5,723 nt of DNA from Betaproteobacteria bacterium (GTDB lineage Bacteria; Pseudomonadota; Gammaproteobacteria; Burkholderiales; SG8-41), in NCBI GenBank assembly GCA_021414185.1, contig JAIOOZ010000228.1:1-5723 (forward strand), read 5' to 3'. The notes beneath the pieces were generated by a model. The model was not told the origin of the DNA and did not search any database. It was given only the letters and a program-made list of their open reading frames with translations. This document shows, piece after piece, positions 1-4,802 of this stretch. The translations under genes and the position numbers were made by a program. Positions within the stretch are counted from its first letter, which is position 1. Each line of letters begins with the position of its first letter.

Positions 1-243
1 GTCTGTAACGGACCTTGCGCGACCAATTGGCCGCCGTTTATGGCCGGCTCCGGCGAGCCCGGTGGCGACTGGACTATCGTCACACGCGATGACGGTTCGA
101 AACAATGGGCCTTCCTTGGCAAGCCGCTTTACCTGTGGAACAAGGACCAGAAGCCCGGCGACATGACCGGCGATGGCTTCAACAATGCCTGGCGCGTCGT
201 CAGACCCGAGCCGCGGCCGCTGACTGGAAACATGAGCCTGTAG
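1..243 (+). CDS. COG4315-type secreted lipoprotein, C-terminal fragment
   Basis: The reading frame is open from the first base to a TAG at 241-243 and gives 80 residues of the C-terminus; the start lies outside the window. The fragment opens with a CNGPCATNWPPF stretch and later has KPLYLWNKDQKPGD followed by GDGFNNAWRVV. These match the repeat of the 'secreted repeat of unknown function' family (Lipoprotein_15, COG4315): a Cys-x3-Cys-x3-WPP element and a PLYxWxxDxxPGD element before a final W-x-VV. Members are usually exported lipoproteins or periplasmic proteins of unknown biochemical function. The signal peptide and lipobox cannot be seen here. The stop shares one base with the GTG of the sigma factor gene, so the two are probably translated from one transcript. 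That points to a role in an envelope response, but this is inference from position. Confidence 0.85.
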   Translation, partial: VCNGPCATNWPPFMAGSGEPGGDWTIVTRDDGSKQWAFLGKPLYLWNKDQKPGDMTGDGFNNAWRVVRPEPRPLTGNMSL

Positions 244-752
244 TGGACGGACGCGACCGCGATTTCATTCAGCATCTGCCCCGTTTACGCCGCTACGCGC
301 GCGCGCTGACGGGGGATCGCGGGCGCGCGGACGATCTGGTGCAGGACACCCTTGAGCGGGCGCTCGTCAAATTCCACTTATGGCAGCCGGGCAGCGATTT
401 GCGCGCCTGGTTGTTTACGATCATGCACAATGTTTTTATCAACCAACTGCGCGCCGGTGCCGGCACCGTCATCACGGCGCTCGACGACGAAACCGTGCAG
501 CCGGCGATACGCGCGACGCAAAGCGACCGCCTGGAAGTCCTCGATCTGCAGGTAGCGCTGTTGCGTCTGCCGGAAGAGCAGCGTGAGGTGTTGCTGCTGG
601 TCGGTCTCGAGCAAATGACTTACGACGAGGCAGCGGGCGTGCTTGGCATTCCTATAGGTACGGTGATGTCGCGCCTGTCGCGCGCGCGCGAACGCCTGCG
701 CGCCCTGCTGGCGGTCGGCGGCGCGCAGCCTGCATTGAAGGTGGTGAAATGA
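243..752 (+). CDS. ECF-family RNA polymerase sigma factor
   Basis: This encodes a 169-residue sigma factor of the extracytoplasmic-function class, which directs RNA polymerase to promoters of an envelope or stress regulon. Region 2 spans about residues 8-72, with RYARALTGDRGRADDLVQDT and then LRAWLFTIMHNVFINQLR, the core-binding and -10-recognition helices. Region 4 spans about 100-155, with LRLPEEQREVLLL, the T-Y-D-E-A-A segment and a helix-turn-helix IPIGTVMSRLSRARERLR that reads the -35 element. The length is normal for the class and there is no extra C-terminal domain. The frame stays open upstream to an ATG at 105, but that extension overlaps the lipoprotein gene and has no sigma-like sequence. 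GTG at 243, overlapping the TAG by one base, gives the proper N-terminus. Its Shine-Dalgarno is weak (GGAAA at 226-230), which suggests translational coupling. The 3' end overlaps the anti-sigma gene by four bases. The specific ECF subgroup was not determined. Confidence 0.93.
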   Translation: MDGRDRDFIQHLPRLRRYARALTGDRGRADDLVQDTLERALVKFHLWQPGSDLRAWLFTIMHNVFINQLRAGAGTVITALDDETVQPAIRATQSDRLEVLDLQVALLRLPEEQREVLLLVGLEQMTYDEAAGVLGIPIGTVMSRLSRARERLRALLAVGGAQPALKVVK

Positions 753-1507
753 GCGGATTGGCGGTAACCGAAGCCGAACTGCACGCCCACGTCGACGGCT
801 TGTTGCCGGAGGCGCGCCGCGTGGAGATCAAGGAATATCTGGCGGCGCATGTCGAGGATGCGCAACGCGTGCGCGCGTGGCGCGACCAGAACCAGGCGCT
901 GCGTGCGCTGTTCGATCCGGTGCTGTCGGAATCGCTGCCGGTGCGTTTGCGCAGGCCGGCATTGCGCCGCCGCATGCAGCCGCTGTTGCGTTACGCGGCG
1001 GTTCTGGCGTGGCTCGGCTTGGGTGTTGTCGCCGGCTGGTACCTGCACGATTACAACATCGCGAAATCGGGGGACACCGTTGCGTTTGCGCACCGGGCGG
1101 TTATTGCGCACGTCGTTTACAGTCCTGAAGTCCGTCATCCGGTCGAAGTCGGCGCCGACCAGGAGGCGCATCTGGTCGCCTGGTTGTCCAAGCGTATCGG
1201 CGGCAGCCTCAAGGTTCCGCAGCTCGCCACGCTGGGTTATCAATTGGTGGGCGGCCGTCTGCTGCCGGGCAACCAGGGGCCGGCCGCGCAATTCATGTTC
1301 CAGGACGGCAGCGGCCAGCGCCTGACGCTTTACGTCCGCAACGGCGCCGGCGACAACAAGGAAACGGCGTTTCGTTATACCCGGGAACGCGGCATCAGCG
1401 TGTTTTACTGGGTCGATGGCAAATTCGGCTACGCCATCTCGGGCGAAATCGATAAAGACGATCTGCTGCGCGTGGCGCAGGTTATTTACCGGCAATTGAA
1501 TCCTTAG
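749..1507 (+). CDS. membrane anti-sigma factor for the adjacent ECF sigma
   Basis: This 252-residue protein probably holds the ECF sigma factor inactive at the membrane until a periplasmic signal arrives. Residues 1-60 form a soluble helical N-terminus (TEAELHAHVDGLLPEARR, then YLAAHVEDAQRVRAW) of the kind that binds sigma. Residues about 79-99 (LLRYAAVLAWLGLGVVAGWY) form one membrane span after an Arg-rich stretch, as expected for a cytoplasmic N-terminus. The periplasmic part (about 105-252) contains HVVYSPEVRHPVEV, HLVAWLSKRIGG, YQLVGGRLLPG and RLTLYVR, a pattern recurring in proteobacterial anti-sigma proteins linked to ECF genes. The usual zinc motif H-x3-C-x2-C is absent: the corresponding stretch reads HVEDAQ with no Cys, and the protein appears to contain none. 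ATG 749 overlaps the sigma stop as ATGA, with AAGGTGG at 738-744 as ribosome binding site. The inducing signal is unknown. Confidence 0.88.
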   Translation: MSGLAVTEAELHAHVDGLLPEARRVEIKEYLAAHVEDAQRVRAWRDQNQALRALFDPVLSESLPVRLRRPALRRRMQPLLRYAAVLAWLGLGVVAGWYLHDYNIAKSGDTVAFAHRAVIAHVVYSPEVRHPVEVGADQEAHLVAWLSKRIGGSLKVPQLATLGYQLVGGRLLPGNQGPAAQFMFQDGSGQRLTLYVRNGAGDNKETAFRYTRERGISVFYWVDGKFGYAISGEIDKDDLLRVAQVIYRQLNP

Positions 1508-1516
1508 GGGCGTTCC

Positions 1517-1539
1517 CGGGCGGTTTTCGCCCGATTTTT
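1517..1539 (+). terminator. intrinsic terminator after the anti-sigma gene
   Basis: A six-base-pair GC-rich stem (CGGGCG at 1517-1522 with CGCCCG at 1528-1533) encloses a GTTTT loop and is followed by A and then TTTTT at 1535-1539. It begins ten bases after the anti-sigma stop, so it probably ends the lipoprotein-sigma-anti-sigma transcript. Confidence 0.8.
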
Positions 1540-1557
1540 ATCGAAAAATTTGCATCT

Positions 1558-1627
1558 CTGCCGAAAAAAAGGGCTTTTCGGCAGCCAAAAAACGGGTTGC
1601 GAAGGGAATGCGGCCCTTTTTTTCGGC
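1558..1627. repeat. perfect 15-bp inverted repeat with competing hairpins
   Basis: GCCGAAAAAAAGGGC at 1560-1574 is the exact reverse complement of 1613-1627, with 38 bases between. The left arm can also pair with a nearer sequence: CTGCCGAAAA at 1558-1567 with TTTTCGGCAG at 1575-1584, a ten-pair stem with a seven-base loop. The right arm can form a short stem with AAGGG at 1602-1606 pairing CCCTT at 1614-1618, followed on the plus strand by five T. These pairings exclude one another, as in attenuators. No reading frame or downstream plus-strand gene is apparent, so the role is unknown. The pairings are read directly from the sequence; folding energies were not calculated. Confidence 0.6.
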
Positions 1628-2153
1628 TATCCGGCCTGGAGTCCGGTTCGGCCGCCTTTCCAAATCAATCGCGGCGGTGCGCCTTGCTGTTTATTTTTTG
1701 GGTGCGCGAAAGTCGTGGCGCGCAAAAAACGGGACGTGCAAAGTAAAAATATTTTGCGCGTGGCGTGAAAATTTTTTCCGGCAGCAGCGAAAAAATATCG
1801 GCACTGTCGGCCGCGCCGATGCATTTTTAAATGCAGCGATCGCAAAATTTATTTGCGCGTTGTTGACGACACTCAATGAGAACAATCGCACGTGAGCACT
1901 GCATGCACGTAAAAATTATGCGGTCATGCGTACGCTAAGGCGGCGCGATTAGACCAACGTGCGCGTTTGATCGGGTCTGCGGAGGTGTTGCGGACGTTCT
2001 GGAAAAATAATTACGAATCAGACACTTGAAAACAGAATTCAAGTTGCTGAGGGGAAAGCGGGAGTGAAGGAGGGTGACGCTGGCGTTTTGCGGGGAGGTC
2101 TTGCTGACATCGACTGCGCTGGCTGCAGTCGTTTACTGCGATGAGGCAAATAA
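1585..2153. other. non-coding stretch with several inverted repeats
   Basis: I see no credible gene here on either strand. The open frames at 1550-1768 and 1608-1895 (plus) and 1627-1845 (minus) lack recognisable domains and good ribosome binding sites. The base composition is patchier and more A/T-run-rich than the flanking genes. Inverted repeats seen: CGCGCAAAA 1719-1727 with TTTTGCGCG 1752-1760; TGCATTT 1820-1826 with AAATGCA 1829-1835; CGCAAA 1841-1846 with TTTGCG 1852-1857; ACTTGAA 2024-2030 with TTCAAGT 2038-2044; CGACTGC 2111-2117 with GCAGTCG 2125-2131. It is flanked by the 3' end of the anti-sigma operon and by the 3' side of the minus-strand Lys-rich gene. It could hold an untranslated tail or a small RNA, but no convincing promoter was found. 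Confidence 0.5.
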
Positions 2154-2178
2154 CGGGAGCCGGGGAGCCCAGCTCCCG
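2154..2178 (-). terminator. hairpin terminator candidate behind the Lys-rich gene
   Basis: On the minus strand CGGGAGC (2178-2172) pairs with GCTCCCG (2160-2154), a seven-pair stem with an 11-base loop, followed by TTATTT. The loop contains a second GCTCCC (2168-2163 on the minus strand) that can pair with the same left arm across a three-base loop, so two alternative hairpins are possible. The element begins 15 bases past the TAA of the 16-residue gene. The T-run is interrupted, so termination may be only partial. Confidence 0.5.
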
Positions 2179-2193
2179 CTCAAGCAACTACCG

Positions 2194-2244
2194 TTATTTC
2201 TTCTTAGCTGCTTTCTTTTTCTTTGCTTTTTTCTTTGCTGCCAT
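2194..2244 (-). CDS. 16-residue lysine/alanine-rich microprotein
   Basis: On the minus strand an ATG opens a 17-codon frame reading MAAKKKAKKKKAAKKK and a TAA. It has ten Lys, five Ala and nothing else besides Met. AAGGAGA stands six bases before the ATG, a near-ideal Shine-Dalgarno at near-ideal spacing and the best in the window. A hairpin follows the stop, and candidate promoters lie upstream. The composition resembles the basic tails of bacterial histone H1-like proteins and AlgP-type repeats, which bind DNA or RNA through charge; a nucleic-acid or anionic-surface partner is therefore the natural guess. It is far shorter than those proteins and could be a remnant. Both AAA and AAG are used for Lys, so it is not a simple homopolymer slip. 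It lies 343 bases downstream of lysA on the same strand and cannot be a leader for it. Expression is unproven. Confidence 0.6.
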   Translation of the reverse strand: MAAKKKAKKKKAAKKK

Positions 2245-2250
2245 GGTTCA

Positions 2251-2257
2251 TCTCCTT
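2251..2257 (-). promoter_or_regulatory. strong ribosome binding site of the Lys-rich gene
   Basis: The minus strand reads AAGGAGA with a six-base spacer (TGAACC) before the ATG at 2244. This is the main evidence that the very short frame is translated, since the conserved genes nearby have clearly weaker sites. Confidence 0.7.
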
Positions 2258-2281
2258 ACGAGTGGTTTAATTACCTACAAG

Positions 2282-2411
2282 TGCATACAACTTTTTTTCT
2301 GCACTCCCAAATCATCGTGCACGATGCAGCTTGTGATTCGTATCTTGTTTCCAAAACACGATTACGATGGTTGGTGCGCCAATTCTAAGCTACCTACAAA
2401 AAAAATTGCAA
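2282..2411 (-). promoter_or_regulatory. candidate promoters upstream of the Lys-rich gene
   Basis: Two sigma70-like pairs read toward the Lys-rich gene. The better is TTGCAA (2411-2406), an 18-base spacer, and TAGAAT (2387-2382), which would leave a leader of about 130 bases. The second is TTGGGA (2310-2305), 17 bases, and TATGCA (2287-2282), with a leader of about 30 bases but a poor -10. Both are consensus matches by eye only. TACCTACAA occurs on the plus strand at 2272-2280 and again at 2391-2399, once near each candidate. Confidence 0.35.
2313..2326. promoter_or_regulatory. 14-bp perfect palindrome, possible operator
   Basis: CATCGTGCACGATG is its own reverse complement over all 14 bases. 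It lies 68 bases upstream of the Lys-rich ATG, just upstream of the proximal promoter candidate and inside the transcript of the distal one. Its shape suits a dimeric repressor or activator, but no regulator is recognised. Confidence 0.4.
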
Positions 2412-2555
2412 CATTTTTGTAAAATAATTTGCAGTGGTGTGGTAGGTATGTTGCACATATGCCGCCGGAATTTTCGCGGCAACAGTGAACAGCGTCACGA
2501 TTTTTTATTGTGCGCGAGCGCTTCAACCGCTTTTTTTTGCGCAAAGATGCGATGA
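2412..2555. other. intergenic DNA behind lysA, no gene seen
   Basis: This stretch lies upstream of the Lys-rich gene's distal promoter candidate and downstream of lysA. I see no gene. It has an inverted repeat TGCCGC 2460-2465 with GCGGCA 2476-2481, T-runs at 2495-2500 and 2531-2538, and GTAGGTA at 2442-2448, which is the inverse of TACCTAC at 2391-2397. Confidence 0.4.
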
Positions 2556-2585
2556 AGCGATGAAATTTCGACAGTTTTCATCGTT
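2556..2585 (-). terminator. hairpin just after lysA
   Basis: CGATGAAA at 2558-2565 pairs exactly with TTTCATCG at 2576-2583. A G-T and an A-T pair can extend it outward, giving about ten pairs with a ten-base loop. It starts three bases past the lysA stop on the minus strand. No T-run follows directly, so it may be a 3'-end stabiliser or a weak terminator. GCGATGAA is repeated in tandem at 2549-2556 and 2557-2564, overlapping the arm. Confidence 0.4.
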
Positions 2586-2587
2586 GA

Positions 2588-3832
2588 TCATGGCAACAAG
2601 CGTTCGGGCGCGATCAATTGCGCAATTGTTTCGCGTTCGCGGATCAAATGCATGTCGCCACCGCTGATCATTACTTCCGCCGCGCGTGGCCGCGTGTTGT
2701 AGTTCGAACTCATCGTCATTCCATACGCGCCGGCCGACATGATGGCGACGAGATCGCCTTCGGCCAGACTCAGTTCGCGGTCGTGACCGAGAAAATCTCC
2801 GGTCTCGCACACCGGGCCGACGATTTCATAGCGCCGCGCCGGCGTGCGCCGCGGCCGCACCGGCTGGATATCGTGCCACGCGTCATAGAGCGCCGGGCGT
2901 ATCAGATCATTCATCGCGGCATCGATCACCGCAAAATTGCGGTCCGCGCCGTGCTTCAGGTATTCGACCCGCGCCAGCAGGATGCCGGTGTTGCCGACCA
3001 GCGAACGGCCCGGTTCAAACATGATGGTCTGCTTGCGGTCGCCCAGGCACGCCGTCAGCGCATGTATATAGTCGGCCACCGCAGGCGGCGCCTCGTCGCG
3101 ATAGCGTATGCCGAGGCCGCCGCCTATATCTATATGCGCGATAGCTATACGTTCGGCGGCCAGGCGGTCCACCAGGCCCAATAATTTTTGCAGTGCAGCG
3201 ATAAATGGGGGGATTTCGGTCAGTTGCGAACCGATATGGCAATCGATGCCGGTCACGCGCAGGTTGGCCATGCCTGCTGCTTCGCGATACAACGACAACG
3301 CGGACTCAAAAGGAATGCCGAACTTGTTCTCCTTGAGCCCGGTGGCGATGTAAGGGTGGGTTTTGGCGTCGACATCGGGATTGACCCGCAGGCTGACCGG
3401 CGCAATCTTTCCCATCTCGCCGGCCACCTGGTTTAGCTTTTGCAGCTCGCTGGCGGATTCAACGTTAAAGCACCGGATGCCGGCGTCCAGCGCCGCGCGC
3501 ATTTCGTCGACGGTCTTGCCGACACCGGAGAACACGGTTTTTTGCGCATCGCCGCCGGCGGCGAGCACGCGCGCGAGTTCGCCGCCCGACACGATGTCGA
3601 AACCGCTGCCCAGCCGCGCCAGCACATTGAGCACCGCCAGGCTGGAATTGGCTTTGACCGCGTAGCAGATCAGGTGGTCGCGTCGTGCGAGCGCATCGTC
3701 ATACGCGCGATAGGCGGCTTCCAGCGCCGCGCGCGAGTATATATAGCAGGGCGTGCCGAAAGTCGCGGCGATACGGTCGAGCGGGACAGCTTCAGCGTGC
3801 AGCGTCTCATCGCGGTAAGCGAAGTAGCTCAC
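2588..3832 (-). CDS. lysA: diaminopimelate decarboxylase
   Basis: LysA (EC 4.1.1.20) is a cytosolic PLP enzyme that decarboxylates meso-2,6-diaminopimelate to L-lysine, the last step of the pathway. The 414-residue product has the expected fold-type III layout. The PLP-binding lysine is K60 in CYAVKAN. SGGELARVL (82-90), VNPDVDAKTHPYIATGLKENKFGI (about 150-173) and the HIGSQ loop (199-203) follow. GGGLGI (237-242) and EPGRSLVG (273-280) bind the cofactor phosphate. CETGDFL (342-348) supplies the Cys/Glu of the dimer active site, and AGAYGMTMSSNYN holds Y370. The frame is open upstream to an ATG at 3937, but that Arg-rich extension overlaps the lipoprotein gene. The GTG at 3832 overlaps the lptM stop as GTGA, has GGGAG four bases before it, and gives a normal N-terminus (SYFAYRDETLHAEAVPL). 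No lysine riboswitch is evident. It is probably co-transcribed with lptM. Confidence 0.97.
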   Translation of the reverse strand: MSYFAYRDETLHAEAVPLDRIAATFGTPCYIYSRAALEAAYRAYDDALARRDHLICYAVKANSSLAVLNVLARLGSGFDIVSGGELARVLAAGGDAQKTVFSGVGKTVDEMRAALDAGIRCFNVESASELQKLNQVAGEMGKIAPVSLRVNPDVDAKTHPYIATGLKENKFGIPFESALSLYREAAGMANLRVTGIDCHIGSQLTEIPPFIAALQKLLGLVDRLAAERIAIAHIDIGGGLGIRYRDEAPPAVADYIHALTACLGDRKQTIMFEPGRSLVGNTGILLARVEYLKHGADRNFAVIDAAMNDLIRPALYDAWHDIQPVRPRRTPARRYEIVGPVCETGDFLGHDRELSLAEGDLVAIMSAGAYGMTMSSNYNTRPRAAEVMISGGDMHLIRERETIAQLIAPERLLP

Positions 3833-3984
3833 TTCGCTCCCGGGCTTTTCTTCTCGTCGGCGGGCGTGTCTGCGGCGGCGGGCGGCGCGGCAGCGGATTT
3901 TTGGTCGGGAATATAGAGCGGCCCCTTGAGGCCGCAAGCCGCCAGGGTAGCCGCCACTATCAACAACAGAAAAGTTTTACGCAT
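3829..3984 (-). CDS. lptM: LptM/YifL-type small outer-membrane lipoprotein
   Basis: This 51-residue lipoprotein is easy to miss because of its size. A basic start (MRKT) and a hydrophobic stretch lead to a lipobox LAAC with the lipidated Cys at 17, followed by the family hallmark GLKGPLYIP (18-26). The rest is an Ala/Pro/Lys-rich tail (residues 27-51) of low complexity. In E. coli the homologue YifL, renamed LptM, associates with the LPS translocon LptD/LptE and helps its assembly; the same role here is inference from the motif. The stop overlaps the GTG of lysA as GTGA, so translation is probably coupled. This arrangement of a YifL-like lipoprotein before lysA is common in Beta- and Gammaproteobacteria. 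No clear Shine-Dalgarno stands before the ATG. A candidate extended -10 lies upstream. Confidence 0.88.
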   Translation of the reverse strand: MRKTFLLLIVAATLAACGLKGPLYIPDQKSAAAPPAAADTPADEKKSPGAK

Positions 3985-4011
3985 GATTTTTCGCGCGTTG
4001 TGTACTTAAGA

Positions 4012-4020
4012 ATATTAGCA
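4012..4020 (-). promoter_or_regulatory. candidate extended -10 promoter for lptM-lysA
   Basis: The 56-base gap between the metallopeptidase gene and lptM contains, on the minus strand, TGC followed by TAATAT. This is a TGn-type extended -10, and it would start transcription about 20 bases before the lptM ATG. No good -35 is seen. A five-pair hairpin (TCGCT 4027-4031, AGCGA 4035-4039) just upstream may mark the end of the preceding transcript. Read-through from the upstream operon is equally possible. Confidence 0.3.
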
Positions 4021-4040
4021 CAGTGATCGCTGCGAGCGAC

Positions 4041-4802
4041 TCACGCCAGCAGGTAACGGATGGCGTCGCGCCGCAGCGCCAGTCGCCTTTCCTTGTAGTC
4101 GGGCAGCACGCTCGCAACCCAGTGCCAGAAACGCGGCGAATGATTCGGCTCCCGCAAATGCGCGAGCTCGTGGACCACGACGTAATCGATCAGCGCCGGC
4201 GGTGCCTGGATCAGCCGCCAGTTGAGGAGCACGCGCCCGTCGGGGTGGCAGGTGCCCCACCGCGTTCTGGCGTTTGACAGGCGGATGGTCGGGGCGCGCA
4301 CGTCGAGCACCCGCGCGAAATGCCCGGCGCGCTGCTCGAACCACCCTTGCGCGGTATCGCGCAGCCAGGCGACCACGTGCCGCGCCAGAATATCGGGGTC
4401 GTCAGTCCCGGTGCCGACAGTCAAACATTTGCCGCACCGCGTCGTGATCTTGCTGGCGGCGTCAACCTCAAGCGTCAGCGGTTCGCCCAGCGCCATCACG
4501 GTGGCGCCGGCCTGCCAGGTAAACGGCGGCGGGCGGCGCGCCTGCCAATCCGTCAGCTTGCGCGCGATCCAGCGCGCGTGCGACGCCAAAAGGTTGTCGA
4601 TGCGCGACTGGGTGGCGCGCCACGGCGCGCCCACCCGCAGCCCGTTCTCATCGATGGTCAGCGTAATGCTGCGGCGGCGCTGGCTGCGCTTGAGCGTGTA
4701 TTCGATCGCGGTGCCGCTGAGCATGAAACGACACCGGCTCACGGCTTGCAGCGGCGCGTTGCCGCGCATGAAATCGAGCAGCGAAGGCCTACGCGCGGCC
4801 AT
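4041..4802 (-). CDS. YgjP-like (DUF45) zinc metallopeptidase
   Basis: This is a 253-residue protein of the YgjP/DUF45 family (PF01863, COG1451), predicted zinc-dependent hydrolases related to M48/SprT-type peptidases; the natural substrate is not established. The active-site helix is VVVHELAHLREPNHSPRFW, with H211, E212 and H215 of HExxH and a likely third ligand at H221. The family segment RTRWGTCHPDGRVLLNWRLI lies before it (about 179-198), and the N-terminal domain begins with YTLKRSQRRRSITLTIDENGLRV (35-57). The ATG at 4802 overlaps the end of plsC by 14 bases and has a weak ribosome site. The later Met codons (residues 12 and 27) are possible starts, and M27 sits immediately before the conserved part, so the first 26 residues are uncertain. 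It is last in the gmhB-plsC run, presumably co-transcribed. C-terminal length is normal. Confidence 0.9.
   Translation of the reverse strand: MAARRPSLLDFMRGNAPLQAVSRCRFMLSGTAIEYTLKRSQRRRSITLTIDENGLRVGAPWRATQSRIDNLLASHARWIARKLTDWQARRPPPFTWQAGATVMALGEPLTLEVDAASKITTRCGKCLTVGTGTDDPDILARHVVAWLRDTAQGWFEQRAGHFARVLDVRAPTIRLSNARTRWGTCHPDGRVLLNWRLIQAPPALIDYVVVHELAHLREPNHSPRFWHWVASVLPDYKERRLALRRDAIRYLLA

Noticed and set aside
105..242. Upstream ATG extension of the sigma factor
   Set aside because: The extra 46 residues overlap the lipoprotein frame, which has clear family motifs, and have no sigma-factor similarity; GTG 243 gives a normal N-terminus.
620..1495. 291-codon open frame on the minus strand
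   Set aside because: It lies opposite the anti-sigma gene and reads as Arg/Ala/Gln-rich shadow sequence without domains; GC-rich antisense frames of this length are common.
1608..1895. 95-codon plus-strand frame in the non-coding stretch
   Set aside because: No recognisable domain or convincing ribosome site, and it runs through several inverted repeats.
2194..2244. Lys-rich frame as leader peptide of lysA
   Set aside because: It is downstream of lysA on the same strand, so it cannot control lysA transcription in cis by attenuation.
2074..2388. 104-codon plus-strand frame with a hydrophobic, Cys/Phe-rich middle
   Set aside because: The membrane-like stretch is just the antisense of the Lys codons of the microprotein; the start has no properly spaced ribosome site.
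2495..2538. T-runs at 2495-2500 and 2531-2538 as plus-strand terminators
   Set aside because: The preceding stems are only about four pairs and no plus-strand gene ends there.
2618..3184. 188-codon plus-strand frame opposite lysA
   Set aside because: Shadow of lysA; His/Arg-rich composition without motifs.
3833..3937. Longer LysA start at ATG 3937
   Set aside because: The 35 additional residues are Arg-rich and out of frame with a clear lipoprotein gene on the same DNA; GTG 3832 has the overlap and a ribosome site.
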